Positions 1 to 10,200 of a stretch of DNA of 42,234 nucleotides are shown here, one piece after another. The translations under genes and the position numbers were made by a program. The first letter of the stretch is position 1; each line of letters opens with the position of its first letter. The notes below the pieces were generated by a model. The model saw only the letters and a program-made list of their open reading frames with translations. It ran no database searches and had not been told where the DNA came from. This DNA is from Clostridium sp. CAG:568. Lineage in GTDB: Bacteria; Bacillota_I; Bacilli_A; RFN20; CAG-288. The stretch covers positions 18,201 through 60,434 of the forward strand of contig FR878797.1 in assembly GCA_000434395.1 (NCBI GenBank), read 5' to 3'.

Positions 1-1169
1 CTCTTTCCATACTCTCTAACAGCAATATTTAAGTTAGAGATGAATTTATCGTAGTTTTTAATAGTCTTCATATCGACATTCGACAATACGATTTCATCGT
101 ATTTGATAAGTTCGGTCAATTCAGTAGGAACTTTAGTAAATCTAGTGCTGTTTTCTTTAATTTGAGCATCGACTTTAGTATTGGAACTAAATCCACCCAA
201 AGCTTTAAATTGAGTCAACTCATCCGCAGTATTACCGATAAAGAGTAAGTTGAACTTATCACTTACATCTTGAGTAAATAATCTTGAATTGTTCTCTGCA
301 AAAGTATCCAAGAATCCGACATCTTTTGTTGCTGATACAGCAACTTTATAGTTATATGTTCCAGCGATAGATGTATCTAGAGTAAAGCTGACGATATTCA
401 CACCATTAGATAAATGAGTATCTTTAGATTGGCTCACTTTATCATTCAAATACAAACTAACTGTAGCATTAGTATCATCGGTAGCATTGATCGTCACATC
501 GACTTGCTCATCTCTATTTAGGAAGGTGCTATCGTTATAAGCTAATGAAGTCAAAGAAACTTCATGAGTATAATCGGCATCGATATCTACAGCATCCAAA
601 TGAATACCTTTACTCATGATTGTCGACATTGCATCGACAGCAGAGTTATCAGTTTCAACACCATCAGATATCAATGTGATTCTCTTGATGACATTTTCAT
701 CAAACTGAGTTACAGTGAAATCCAATGCACTCTTTATATCTGTAGCAGTACAGTCAAAGTTTTTATTGCTATAAGCATCTTTGATCGAATTGAATCTTTC
801 ACCAGGTTTGGATAAAACAACTGCATTTCTTCCAAAGGCTATAACACCGACTTTAGTGCCTGGTACTTTCTCAGCTTCTTCCTTAGCTTTATTGATGGCT
901 TTGTCAATCTTAGTCTGTGATTCCTTAGTACTGGCAGAAGCATCAGCGAGAATATAAACATCAGTGTTGCTATTAGTGACGAGTATCTGTGGATTTGCAA
1001 ATGCAAAGGATAGAGAGACACACAACAATAAATGAAGAGTCAAAGAAATTATATTTCTCTTGTTGTATCTCTTCTCTTTCTTCATCATGAAGAATCCGAC
1101 GATAACACCAGCCACCAAAGGGATCATTATAAATAATAACCACGGGTTCCAAAATTTAAAATTGCTCAT
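1..1169 (-). CDS. VWA-domain membrane protein (Bat-like), 3' end beyond window
   Basis: The reading frame is open from an ATG at 1169 to the window edge, giving 389 codons with no stop, so the C-terminus is missing. Two membrane segments near residues 9-28 and 40-58 precede a von Willebrand factor A domain. The MIDAS motif DASAS is at residues 76-80, with a Thr-containing TATD near 142 and ISDG near 168-171, so metal binding looks intact. The start overlaps the 3' end of the preceding BatA-like gene by 14 nt, which implies translational coupling. By context it is the second VWA partner of a MoxR/DUF58 operon, a type of locus linked elsewhere to envelope stress or metal-dependent protein maturation. 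Its exact role is not known from sequence. Confidence 0.88.
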   Translation of the reverse strand, partial: MSNFKFWNPWLLFIMIPLVAGVIVGFFMMKKEKRYNKRNIISLTLHLLLCVSLSFAFANPQILVTNSNTDVYILADASASTKESQTKIDKAINKAKEEAEKVPGTKVGVIAFGRNAVVLSKPGERFNSIKDAYSNKNFDCTATDIKSALDFTVTQFDENVIKRITLISDGVETDNSAVDAMSTIMSKGIHLDAVDIDADYTHEVSLTSLAYNDSTFLNRDEQVDVTINATDDTNATVSLYLNDKVSQSKDTHLSNGVNIVSFTLDTSIAGTYNYKVAVSATKDVGFLDTFAENNSRLFTQDVSDKFNLLFIGNTADELTQFKALGGFSSNTKVDAQIKENSTRFTKVPTELTELIKYDEIVLSNVDMKTIKNYDKFISNLNIAVREYGK

Positions 1170-3054
1170 GTCCGTACAGTATCCAATCCGTCAAGAAGAA
1201 GACTACAGCAACAATGACGAAAGGAAGAATATCGTCATAGATTGCATTAGCCTTTTGCTCTTGGCTATTCTTAACAATCGACCTCTGCTTGCCATCAGCT
1301 TTCAAAGGATCACTCTCATCACTAGGATATGCAGAGTAGAAGTTGACAACTTTCTCTCTTCCAAAGTAATTAGTGACTTTGACTGAATAAGTTCCAGCCT
1401 CTTCAAGCTTATATGTTGTCAAATCAGTCTTGCTGATAGGCTCTTCTTTGCCTGATGGAGTAGTAACCACAATAGTCTTAGCATTGTCAGGCAAGGAGAA
1501 TGTAACTGTATCTCCAGCCTCGTATTTGAAAACATCCAACACCTTAGGATTCGAATAAGAAATGAAGTTTCTCATCAAGATAATGTAATCGGCCAACATA
1601 GGAAGATCTGAGTTTTGCAAGTCGAAGTTACATACAATTTGTCTCTGATTGTTATCGTTCTTTCCAGCAAAGACGAAAGGAACATTGTCACAAGAGAGAA
1701 GAACTGTGAATTTGTTGTTCAAGGTATAACGTTTATACTGACCGACTTTAATAGAATTTTTCATTGACAAATTCTTTGTCAATTGTTGGAAAATAAGGTC
1801 ACTAGAATTGCTTGTATATTTAGCAAGAGCACCAGGATCGACAGGCTTTACCTCTTCCTGACACACGAATCCACAGCCTTTAACACTGTCGACATTGAAT
1901 AGCCAAACAGCCCCGTCGGCAGGAAGTTGCTTGGGCGAATATCCATCGAAAACATAAATATCAAATCCTGTAACCGATGAATACAAAGCATATTCAGAAG
2001 ATTTCATGACTTCATAGCGAATTCCACAATTGTTTGAATTCAAAGCAGAGAATGCTGCCTCGTAATACAAAGGATTAGAACTTACCAACAATATCTTAGT
2101 GATATCACCTTCACTACGATACAAATAATAATCGTTATCTTCAGGAAGCTTGTCTTCATTTAAGACACTAGCTTTGATAGACTCATAAGTCTTATAGTTC
2201 CCAGCCAAATCAGGAATATCGACACTGATATCGCTCAATTTACCTTTTTCTACATTTAGTCTCTTTTGACCCAATGACTTATTATTGACAAAGAACTCAA
2301 CTTTAATCTCAGTATCTTCAGCATATGATATGACCTTAGTTTTCAAAGTCATAACTTTCTTCCTTGAATCATATGAATATTCAAGGTCTTTGATAGCGTA
2401 ATTGTTATCTTTAGAGCTAACATCCAATACTTTGAGATTATCACCAGGATTCTCACCCAAATCGATAGTTTCATCAGTAGCGATGTAACAAAGACTTCCT
2501 TTATTCTCTGAGACCATGGATTGAGCTATACTCAAAGCATTATCCAAATTTGAATTGTTATCATCAATCTCAGCATTATCGATAAACGAATTAAATATAT
2601 CGACATCTGAAATGTTTTGACAAACAGCTTTGGTGCTAGAATCAGCTAAAATCAATGAAAAAGTACATCCGTTGGTGCTATTAGCAACGACATCTTTAAT
2701 CTTTTCCTTAGCGACATCGAATTTAGTCTTAGTATCGTTATCAGCACTCTTCATCTTCATACTAGCTGAAGAATCCAAGATGAAGACTATGTTATCAGCA
2801 CCATTCTTAAAAGAGAATATAGGCTGAGCCAAGGAGAAAGCCAAGAATACTATTGCACAGCATTGAAGAATCAATGCTAACAATTTAGAAAAAGTATTGA
2901 TAGGATTTTTCTTCTTGATAAACTTCTTACTGAGTTCCCAGACGTAGCTGGAAGAAACAGTATCTTCCTTATACTTATTCAGCAAGATATAGATGACGAT
3001 AAGTACAGGAATAGCGAGGAGCAATAAAAGTCCCCAAGGATATTGAAAGCTCAT
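1156..3054 (-). CDS. BatA-like VWA membrane protein
   Basis: This 632-residue protein has an N-terminal membrane pair at about residues 7-25 and 57-76, the usual BatA N-terminal arrangement. A VWA domain follows with MIDAS motif DSSAS at 94-98. A long extracytoplasmic beta-rich region comes next, and one C-terminal membrane helix lies near 608-625 before a short tail ending HEQF. It overlaps the DUF58 gene by 4 nt (ATGA) and the next VWA gene by 14 nt. The order MoxR-DUF58-VWA-VWA is the classical Bat/MoxR layout, where the AAA+ ATPase is thought to act with the VWA proteins on membrane or periplasmic clients. The family assignment is firm; the client is unknown. Confidence 0.87.
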   Translation of the reverse strand: MSFQYPWGLLLLLAIPVLIVIYILLNKYKEDTVSSSYVWELSKKFIKKKNPINTFSKLLALILQCCAIVFLAFSLAQPIFSFKNGADNIVFILDSSASMKMKSADNDTKTKFDVAKEKIKDVVANSTNGCTFSLILADSSTKAVCQNISDVDIFNSFIDNAEIDDNNSNLDNALSIAQSMVSENKGSLCYIATDETIDLGENPGDNLKVLDVSSKDNNYAIKDLEYSYDSRKKVMTLKTKVISYAEDTEIKVEFFVNNKSLGQKRLNVEKGKLSDISVDIPDLAGNYKTYESIKASVLNEDKLPEDNDYYLYRSEGDITKILLVSSNPLYYEAAFSALNSNNCGIRYEVMKSSEYALYSSVTGFDIYVFDGYSPKQLPADGAVWLFNVDSVKGCGFVCQEEVKPVDPGALAKYTSNSSDLIFQQLTKNLSMKNSIKVGQYKRYTLNNKFTVLLSCDNVPFVFAGKNDNNQRQIVCNFDLQNSDLPMLADYIILMRNFISYSNPKVLDVFKYEAGDTVTFSLPDNAKTIVVTTPSGKEEPISKTDLTTYKLEEAGTYSVKVTNYFGREKVVNFYSAYPSDESDPLKADGKQRSIVKNSQEQKANAIYDDILPFVIVAVVFFLTDWILYGHEQF

Positions 3055-3926
3055 TTTATCACCCCCTTGCTGATCATCTTATCTAAGAACAATTCTCTCA
3101 TAGGCATTGAAGTCGGATAAAAGATATAATCAGCTTCACGAGAAGCACAGAAGTGGGATAAGTTATCTTTGATATATTCCAAAGCAGCTGTGTAAGCCTT
3201 CAAAATATCTCTACTTACGTTTCCTTTATAAAACCTATCTGAATCCTCACAATCGTAGAGAAGACTCTTACCACGAGCGGTAGGATTTATCTCTTCATTT
3301 GCCAATAATTGAATACAAAGAACATCTCTTCTCTTTTGTCTTAAATAGTCGATGGCATCAAAATAATTGTTATCGGTTAAGAAATCAGAAATGATAATAC
3401 TTTTTCCATCACCATATCCAACTTGGCTCTTAATGATAGCATCGCTGATGAAGCTATCACCACCGAACTTTATCTTGTTGAGACTCGATACACTTTGAAG
3501 GAATCTCTCTTTACCGACTATTTTTTCAAACAATGGTTCGACTCTATGTCCGTTGATAGTATAAATAGAAACTCTATCCATCTCAGAAACAGACAAGTAC
3601 GCAAGCGTAGTAGCTAAGCGTAATGCAAAATTACTTTTGTTATAGAAAGACATAGATCTAGAAGTATCTATGTAGATTCTAGTATTCATCTGCTTTTCAT
3701 CCAAATAAAGCTTGATGTATAACTCTTCAAATCTACCGTAAATATTCCAATCTATCTTAGTAATATCATCCCCTTCGATATACTTCCTATAATCCGCAAA
3801 TTCACATGAAGAGCCATATTTCTTGGATTTATGCGATCCACCGAACAAGCCGGCTACATTGTCTTTGACAGCCATCGAGAATAGCTCGACTTGTTGCAAA
3901 AATTGCTCATCAATAATTTGTTTCAT
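3051..3926 (-). CDS. DUF58 domain protein of MoxR/Bat operon
   Basis: This 291-residue cytoplasmic protein carries the DUF58 signature at about residues 46-64: a DYRKY stretch, then GDD, then IDW and YGRFEELY. A VWA-like fold follows with DTSRSM at 87-92. DUF58 proteins nearly always sit beside a MoxR ATPase and BatA-type VWA proteins. They are thought to be adaptor or scaffold proteins of that complex. The start lies 3 nt after the moxR stop and the end overlaps batA by 4 nt, so the genes are surely co-transcribed. It ends in TGA, which shows TGA is a stop in this genome. Molecular function is unproven for the family. Confidence 0.9.
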   Translation of the reverse strand: MKQIIDEQFLQQVELFSMAVKDNVAGLFGGSHKSKKYGSSCEFADYRKYIEGDDITKIDWNIYGRFEELYIKLYLDEKQMNTRIYIDTSRSMSFYNKSNFALRLATTLAYLSVSEMDRVSIYTINGHRVEPLFEKIVGKERFLQSVSSLNKIKFGGDSFISDAIIKSQVGYGDGKSIIISDFLTDNNYFDAIDYLRQKRRDVLCIQLLANEEINPTARGKSLLYDCEDSDRFYKGNVSRDILKAYTAALEYIKDNLSHFCASREADYIFYPTSMPMRELFLDKMISKGVIK

Positions 3927-3929
3927 AGG

Positions 3930-4916
3930 CTACTTAGCCTTTCTATTCTCTTTGATAAGTAATCCTATTACATCATCGACAGACAAATTATCATTAATTG
4001 CGTTGTAATTGACTTTGATTCTGTGTCTCAAGACAGGGAAAGCCAAAGCATCGATATCATCATAAGAAACATTGTAGTTTCCTTCCATCAAAGCCTTGAT
4101 CTTACCACCAGTGATAAGAGCCTGACAGGCTCTAGGTGAAGCACCGAACTTAACATATTTTCTAGCGACTTCAGAAGTCTCATCAACTTCAGGGTGAGTT
4201 TTGTGGACGAGTCTCATAGCATAGTCCAAGACATCTTGAATCACAGGAACTCCGACAGCAAACTTTCTCATTTCCAAGATGGTGTTTCCATCGACAACAG
4301 GTGTAGCCTTTTCAGATTGATCAGCTTGTGTCATCGTAACGATGTCACCCAATTCTTGAACTGAAGGATAATCCATAGTCAACTTAAACATAAAACGGTC
4401 CATCTGAGCTTCAGGCAAAGGATAAGTACCATCTTGTTCGATAGGGTTCTGAGTAGCCAAGACGAAGAAAGGCTCTGCCATAGGATAGTTGACACCACTT
4501 ACTGTAACCTTATGCTCCTGCATGACCTCCAACATAGCTGCTTGAGTCTTAGGAGTAGTACGGTTGATTTCATCAGCTAAGACAATTTGAGCAAAGATAG
4601 GTCCTTTTTGGAAGGAAGTAGTCAAATTACCATCTGCACCTTTTCTGATAACATTAGTACCAGTGACGTCGTTAGGCATCAAATCAGGAGTAAACTGAAT
4701 TCTGGAGAATGGCAAGGACAATGTTTGTCCCAATGAACGAACTAATCTTGTTTTTCCAGTTCCAGGAACACCTTCGAGCAAGACGTTACCACCAGCGATA
4801 ATGGCGGTAATAACATTGTCTATAACATCATCCTGACCTACGATATCTTTGTGAACCTCTTCTTTAATCTTAGCAATAGATTCACTAAATTCTTTAAGCA
4901 TTTCTTCGTTTTCCAT
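3930..4916 (-). CDS. moxR: MoxR-family AAA+ ATPase
   Basis: This 328-residue AAA+ ATPase has Walker A GVPGTGKT at residues 49-56 and Walker B IVLADE at 111-116. A sensor-1 stretch reads ATQNPIEQDGTYPLPEAQMD, and an RFMF arginine follows. MoxR ATPases act as chaperones that remodel or insert cofactors into partner proteins, together with DUF58 and VWA proteins such as those coded just downstream. A strong ribosome-binding site (AAAGAGGGG) precedes the ATG. The gene lies 42 nt after the DUF4175-like gene and 3 nt before the DUF58 gene. Length and motifs are typical, and I see nothing missing. Confidence 0.95.
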   Translation of the reverse strand: MENEEMLKEFSESIAKIKEEVHKDIVGQDDVIDNVITAIIAGGNVLLEGVPGTGKTRLVRSLGQTLSLPFSRIQFTPDLMPNDVTGTNVIRKGADGNLTTSFQKGPIFAQIVLADEINRTTPKTQAAMLEVMQEHKVTVSGVNYPMAEPFFVLATQNPIEQDGTYPLPEAQMDRFMFKLTMDYPSVQELGDIVTMTQADQSEKATPVVDGNTILEMRKFAVGVPVIQDVLDYAMRLVHKTHPEVDETSEVARKYVKFGASPRACQALITGGKIKALMEGNYNVSYDDIDALAFPVLRHRIKVNYNAINDNLSVDDVIGLLIKENRKAK

Positions 4917-4958
4917 GTTTGAGTTTCCCCTCTTTAATATTAAATATACAATCTAAGT

Positions 4959-6821
4959 CTAATTACCACCCTGTCCAGCATTATCGCCAGTTCCAGTGCC
5001 AGTGCCAGAATTGTTTCCACTTCCGGATCCAGAGTTATCTCCGGAATTATCGCCACCATACAAATACTTGAAGTAATCGGAGACAGAAGAATCTACATCG
5101 CTATCGCCAGAGTCTTTAGCATCGTTAGCGGCTTGACCTTGGTAATCTTTGATAACTTCACCATAACTCTTGGATCCCTCATCTCCGGTGTAAACCTTAT
5201 CGTTTCCTCTATAGTTGGTGTTTCCTTCTCCACCACCAGCTCCGTCTCCTTTGCCTTCACCTTTTCCTTCACCTTGCTGTCCGCCACTTCCTTGACCTTG
5301 GCCATTGCTTTGAGAACCGTTTTGGCCATCGCCTTTGTTTCCTTGATTATTACCTTGGTTGCCTTGATTACCTTGTTCACCTTGATTGCCCTGGTTACCT
5401 TGGTTACCGTCTTGATCACCACTGTCACCATTGCTTCCGCTGTCACCATCGTTGCCTTGGTCACCTTTGTTACCTTGGCTACCGTCTTGATCGCCGCTGT
5501 CGCCAGGCTTACCATCACTAGAACCACCATTACCGCCACCACCATTTTGAGTAGGATCGATAAGTTCTTCCATCTTTTTCTTTACTTCTTCAGCTAAGGC
5601 AGTGTTGCTATTTTCGATTTGAACATCAGTAATTAAGTCAGATAAAGCTTGTTCGAAAGCAGTATAAATACCCTGTTTCAAAGTAGTGATTTTTGCACCG
5701 TTAGAGCTACCACATGCCTTGGCCTCTGGAGAGTAAGCTTTGAGCTTTGTGCTCAATATATTGAAGATTCCATAGATTTCATCGGTAGATTCAACCTTAG
5801 AAGCTTTCAAAGAATCATCGATATGAGCTGCCCAAGTATCCAAATAGCTACCTAACTTTGCTCCATCAGAACGAATATCGCTCAATGAATAAGGCTTCAA
5901 ATATTCGTTTCCATCTGAATACATAGTGAGATATCCATCTTTATCTTTGTTAGTGGCTGACTTCTTTATTTCAGTGTTGTCTTCCAACCAGTGGAATCCA
6001 TCAGTGATGATTTGGTTATCGGATATTCCAGTGTCACCATTGAACATTCCGATTCCGACTTTAATAAAGAATGTATCGCCGTGTGTTTGAAGTGCAAGAC
6101 CGATTTCCTCTTTGACGTTTACTCTATTCAAAGCATCATCAACTTGACCTTGAGCATCTCTAACTTTCTCAGTTCTAGAAGCGATATCAGTATCATTTTC
6201 CAAATCAGCTTGTAGTTTTTCTAAAATTGCAAACAATTCTTGTTTGAATTCCTCAGAAGCATCCGATTTAGAAATGTAGTCCTCGATGTCTTTGATGATA
6301 TTATCAGTACGGTCATTGAAGTCTTTGCCATTATTTCCAGGATTTACAATCGTATTAAATCCTTCTTTAATTTGATTTGTAAATAAAGAAGTAGTGAGTA
6401 AGGAAGCTCCTAAGACTATTGCAGGTAAAGTCCAAACAGCAAGCTTTACAGTCATCTTCTTAGGATTTTGCTTCTTGACTTCGACTTTAGCATCTTCTCT
6501 TTGCCTATCGATCAAGAATGAGCTCTTTCCTTGGAACTCCACCATTGTTGCGCATTTCTCTTTGAGATCGTAAGTAGAGTCGATTCTCTTTGCAACATCG
6601 CCTTCCTTAGGATTCTTGACAACGCAGTAAATAACTGCAGTTACCAACATAGCTAACACTCCACCAAAGACCTCAATTGTGATATAAGGCCAGGTGGTCA
6701 ATTTAGCCAACAAAAAGGACATTACCAGGATTGCAGATACGGCCAATCCCAAAGCCAATCCCCACAAAGAACCTTTAATAATGTTCTCTAAAACAAGTTT
6801 TCTCTTATATTGTTTTAACAT
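4959..6821 (-). CDS. DUF4175-like membrane protein with Gly/Asn/Gln-rich tail
   Basis: This is a 620-residue protein. Two membrane helices lie at about residues 14-38 and 46-68, a short cytoplasmic segment follows, and a third helix is near 128-150. A helical, charged extracytoplasmic region comes next. From about residue 425 to 575 the chain is low complexity, with repeated GNQ, GDQ and SGD units and many glycines. The N-terminal layout resembles DUF4175-type proteins found upstream of MoxR/Bat genes, but the match is loose. A good ribosome-binding site (AGAAAGGAG) precedes the ATG, and it is the first gene of the operon. The biased composition makes two alternative frames open here; both are artefacts. 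Function is unknown, perhaps an envelope anchor for the MoxR complex. Confidence 0.8.
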   Translation of the reverse strand: MLKQYKRKLVLENIIKGSLWGLALGLAVSAILVMSFLLAKLTTWPYITIEVFGGVLAMLVTAVIYCVVKNPKEGDVAKRIDSTYDLKEKCATMVEFQGKSSFLIDRQREDAKVEVKKQNPKKMTVKLAVWTLPAIVLGASLLTTSLFTNQIKEGFNTIVNPGNNGKDFNDRTDNIIKDIEDYISKSDASEEFKQELFAILEKLQADLENDTDIASRTEKVRDAQGQVDDALNRVNVKEEIGLALQTHGDTFFIKVGIGMFNGDTGISDNQIITDGFHWLEDNTEIKKSATNKDKDGYLTMYSDGNEYLKPYSLSDIRSDGAKLGSYLDTWAAHIDDSLKASKVESTDEIYGIFNILSTKLKAYSPEAKACGSSNGAKITTLKQGIYTAFEQALSDLITDVQIENSNTALAEEVKKKMEELIDPTQNGGGGNGGSSDGKPGDSGDQDGSQGNKGDQGNDGDSGSNGDSGDQDGNQGNQGNQGEQGNQGNQGNNQGNKGDGQNGSQSNGQGQGSGGQQGEGKGEGKGDGAGGGEGNTNYRGNDKVYTGDEGSKSYGEVIKDYQGQAANDAKDSGDSDVDSSVSDYFKYLYGGDNSGDNSGSGSGNNSGTGTGTGDNAGQGGN

Positions 6822-6901
6822 AAGCTAACTCCTTTCTACATAATGGATAAAAGCTAATTCAATTTTTAAATATTTATATCAACTTTAATTTAACTTCTCT
6901 C

Positions 6902-6939
6902 CACATTTCCTCGCTCTTTGAGCTACTAAATATTAACAC
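6902..6939 (-). repeat. Relic copy of the lipoprotein gene leader
   Basis: Read on the plus strand, this stretch runs CACATTTCC, TCGCTC, TTTGAGCT, AAATAT, TAACAC. The same blocks in the same order occur at 10934-10976, the leader of the first giant lipoprotein, with only small insertions and deletions. It includes the same GCTC/GAGC hairpin between the -10 box and the ribosome-binding site. No lipoprotein start codon follows. It is best read as a decayed leader of another array member, now serving the MoxR operon. The 6822-7294 interval also holds a 3' gene relic and a terminator, listed separately. Confidence 0.55.
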
Positions 6940-6958
6940 TAAATATAAAATTAATCAA
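6930..6958 (-). promoter_or_regulatory. Promoter of the MoxR/Bat operon
   Basis: On the minus strand a -35 element TTGATT (6953-6958) and a -10 element TAATAT (6930-6935) are 17 nt apart, about 110 nt upstream of the operon's first ATG. The sequence just downstream matches the leader of the lipoprotein gene that starts at 10930. The promoter therefore looks inherited from, or shared with, the lipoprotein family. Confidence 0.5.
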
Positions 6959-7024
6959 ATAAATAGGTTGAATATACTTTGTATTCTTACTGAAAGTACT
7001 TTCATACCATTTTCTAAGCAATAT

Positions 7025-7125
7025 TTAGGCCTTTTCGAATGCAGTTAAAGATGGTGATTTATAATTTCCAAAAGATTATAAGTCACACAGTGTAGCCTGC
7101 TTTTTCTAATATTTCCTTGGCTCTA
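7025..7125 (-). pseudogene. Decayed 3' end of a lipoprotein paralogue
   Basis: Just before a TAA at 7025-7027 the minus strand encodes SLTAFEKA. The intact neighbour at 7295 ends LTAFDKA at the same place. About 60 nt upstream, in another frame, lies AKEILEKAGYTV, which resembles the AKTAFDAAGWHT motif of repeat 9. Between them a stop and a frame change occur, and roughly 20 codons present in the intact gene are missing. This looks like the remnant of a lost array member. The C-terminal match is short but precise; the upstream match is weaker. Confidence 0.5.
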
Positions 7126-7216
7126 TATATCAAAAGTGATGAAACAATAGTCCTTCCACTCTTTAGAACCGAAGGTAAAATATCACTACATTTTAAAAGG
7201 CAAATCTCATAATAAA

Positions 7217-7244
7217 ATATCCAGCCCCTCAAGGAGCTGGATAT
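7217..7244 (-). terminator. Terminator of the first nine-repeat lipoprotein gene
   Basis: A 13-bp stem with one mismatch (ATATCCAGC...GCTGGATAT) and a tiny loop is followed on the minus strand by the T-rich run TTTTATTATG. It lies 50 nt past the stop codon. Confidence 0.75.
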
Positions 7245-7294
7245 CGACTAAAAGTATCTAAAAAGTTGAAATAGAGTATTTATTGAGATACTGT

Positions 7295-10200
7295 TTAAGC
7301 CTTGTCGAATGCAGTCAAAGTCATAGCGACTTTGATTTCAGTTCCGATGTTAGGCTTGATATCTACAGTACATATTCTTCCATTCTTCTCACAATAGCCG
7401 GTTAAAGACTTATAAACGACATCGTTACTGACTATGTAAGTCTCTAATGTATGCCAACCAGCAGCATCGAATGCAGTCTTAGCAGCTGCAATTTCAGAAT
7501 CACCACCATAGTTATATCCAGTAACAACCAATTGATTGCTAGAGCTATAATAAAATGTATATGGTTCATCTACACCCATGTTGAAGTAAGGAACATCGAA
7601 ATTCAACTCATTCTTCATTCTTTGCTTCACATTTGTGTGCCAATCTGTTCTTGTGACGGAAGAGAAGTTTGGTAAGTAGAAGATAGTAGCTTCGATTCCA
7701 TTCTCATCACTGGCTTCAGATGAATAATTGCTTTGATAAGTAATCTTGAAATAAGATCCATCTGGATTTGTCTTAGTAGCGACAACTGAAGGATATGTGT
7801 AGTATCCGAACGGACTATAAGTAGTCTCAAATCCCGCTGCCTCTAAGGCTTCTACCGCTTTATTTACATAAAGAGGTGAGAAGACTGTATTTCTTGTATA
7901 TAGTCTAAGTTTTCTATTCCAACTGATTAAATCTGAAGGAGTAGAAATACCCATATCTTCACCTAATCCTGTTGGAGGAAGATAGATGAACGGATCGACT
8001 GCATGATTTTGGAACAAATAATTCATCTGATAAACGATATCTTCATTATTAGAAGCATTAGCCTTAGTCAATGATGCCCAAGTTGAAGGTGTAGTAGAGA
8101 GATTAGATACGGCCAAATCATGATAAACACTCATTGTTATTTTGTCAGAATACTTCTTCACCAAGATTCTAATCTGACTTCCATCACTCAATATCTTATA
8201 TCCGCCCATACAATCCTTAGATGTAGAATAGGAAGAGAATGCAGAACAATAATCAGCGTGCCAGCCTCCATCAGCAGTATCAGCATCCAGTTTAGTCTTA
8301 GCCAATTCCAATACATCATCGTTCCAATCACTTCCAGTGATAGTAATAACATTCATAGTTGTACCTATGGTCTTCGTTGCAACAGAAGGTAAGACTGTTC
8401 CTAAATAGATATATGGAATAGCAGATTCGCTTCCAAATTCCTGTGAGAAAGCAGTCTTTATTTCAGCGGTCCACTCCTTACCATTTTCAGGAATGAATCC
8501 TTCCTGGTAAGTAATCTTGATATAAGGAACATCAGTTGAAATGTCCCTAGCTATATGAAGAGTTAAAATATCTTTATTAGCTAGTTTATACGTGAAGTAA
8601 AGGGATGTGCCATAGGATCTGCTCGAATCATAAACGAATCCTTTATCTGAAGAGAATGCTGCTTTAGCATTAGTGAATATCTTGCTATCATATGTATTTC
8701 CATAAATATTGAATTCCCTGGCCTTTGCATCATATGTATACATAGGATATTTTGTTCCCAAATATAAGTATGGAAGATCAAAATCCTCACCATATGCTGT
8801 ATGCAAAGTATTAGTGATTTCACTAGTCCAAGCGGTAGGAGCATTGTCCTCATCGTATGTTTCATCATATGAAATTATATTTGAAATAGAAGGACTATAA
8901 GAACTATTAGAATACTTGAAGGAAATCTTCAACGTTCTACCATCATCAAAGGCCTTAGTAGCATACAAACCTTTAATATATGCTTCATCATGAGAATACA
9001 AAGAAGTACACATCGTCAGCTGGGTGTCCCATCCAGCAGCATCGAAAGCATCCTTTGTATTCAACATGAAGCTTTCAATATTGTCGTAGCTAAATTTTAG
9101 ATTGAATTCCAAACTACCATCAGCAAACTTGATTTCATCTTCTGTACTGCCTGTATCAAAGAAAGGAATAGATACATTTTCACCTAAAATCTTTATGACA
9201 GCCTTAGCTCCTTCAGACCAATCAGTAGCAGTAGTTGCAGGCATAACAGCAGACTTAGCTATTTCGATATATGCAGTTTCATCATCGTCTTCTCCATCCT
9301 TGAATAAAGCAACCTTATAAACATTTCCGTTGATTTCCTTGAGAGCTATTCTTTGAACCAAGCATCTACTCGAGTAATCCTTAGTTGAATCGAAATCCTT
9401 TATCAAAGTCCATCCACTATCGGAATCATATGCAGTATCGAATAACTCAATAGTCTTTGCATCATACTTTCCACCACAAATGATGAAGTTAGGATCATAT
9501 TTATCCACACTGCCATCCACATAAGGAGTTGTAGTTCCTATATATACAAATGGAATTTCATCCATTCCATCCGTGTACTTAGCTGTGAATTGAGTCTTGA
9601 GATCGTCCGGCCATGCAGTCAGTGAAGAAGGTGTGAATATTTCAGTCCTGGAAACTACAAAAATAGGATCTCCATCGATGTTCTTCTCGATGACAGCCTT
9701 ATAGTCATTGATTCCAACAGTTTTACTGAATGTCTTGCTTGTCTCTTCAGCTGTATCATCAGCCTCTGCTTCAGCAACTTGCTCAGTCCAACCATCACCC
9801 TCAAGTGTCTCTTTAGCCTTAGTCAAGAGAGAATCATCCCAAAGTTTCCCTTTCAAATATAATTTTCTTGAATTTGTATTGTAAGAATTAACTTCAGGGC
9901 TGACTGTTCCTAAATAAATATAAGGTAAAGTAAGTCCACCCAAAGACTTAGCTATGTTATCTTTGACAGTCTTAGACCAGTGATCCTGGTTAGTGTTATC
10001 GAACTTTTCATCCAAAGATACGACCACCTGTGCTTTATTATGATATGTACCTAAAGTAGCTACTAATACACTTCCATTATCAGCAGTATAAGTGGCAGTA
10101 TACTTGCTCATATCCTTTGGATCTTGTGCTACAGTCCAAATAGGATCAGCAAAAGTTTCTTGGAAGATATCACATACTTGGTCGTCCCAAGTACCACCAG

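Noticed and set aside
5093..5597. Open frames of about 150 codons on both strands over the Gly-rich tail
   Set aside because: They arise from the repetitive, codon-biased DNA of the real gene, contain monotonous Val/Thr/Lys or Thr/Leu/Val strings and have no ribosome-binding site.
6991..7004. Palindrome TGAAAGTACTTTCA downstream of the first relic
   Set aside because: It has no T-run and no clear promoter relation; a 14-bp AT-rich palindrome may be chance.
7081..7250. Minus-strand frame of about 47 codons overlapping the copy 1 terminator
   Set aside because: It runs through the terminator hairpin, has no start or ribosome-binding site, and its end is better explained as a repeat 9 relic.
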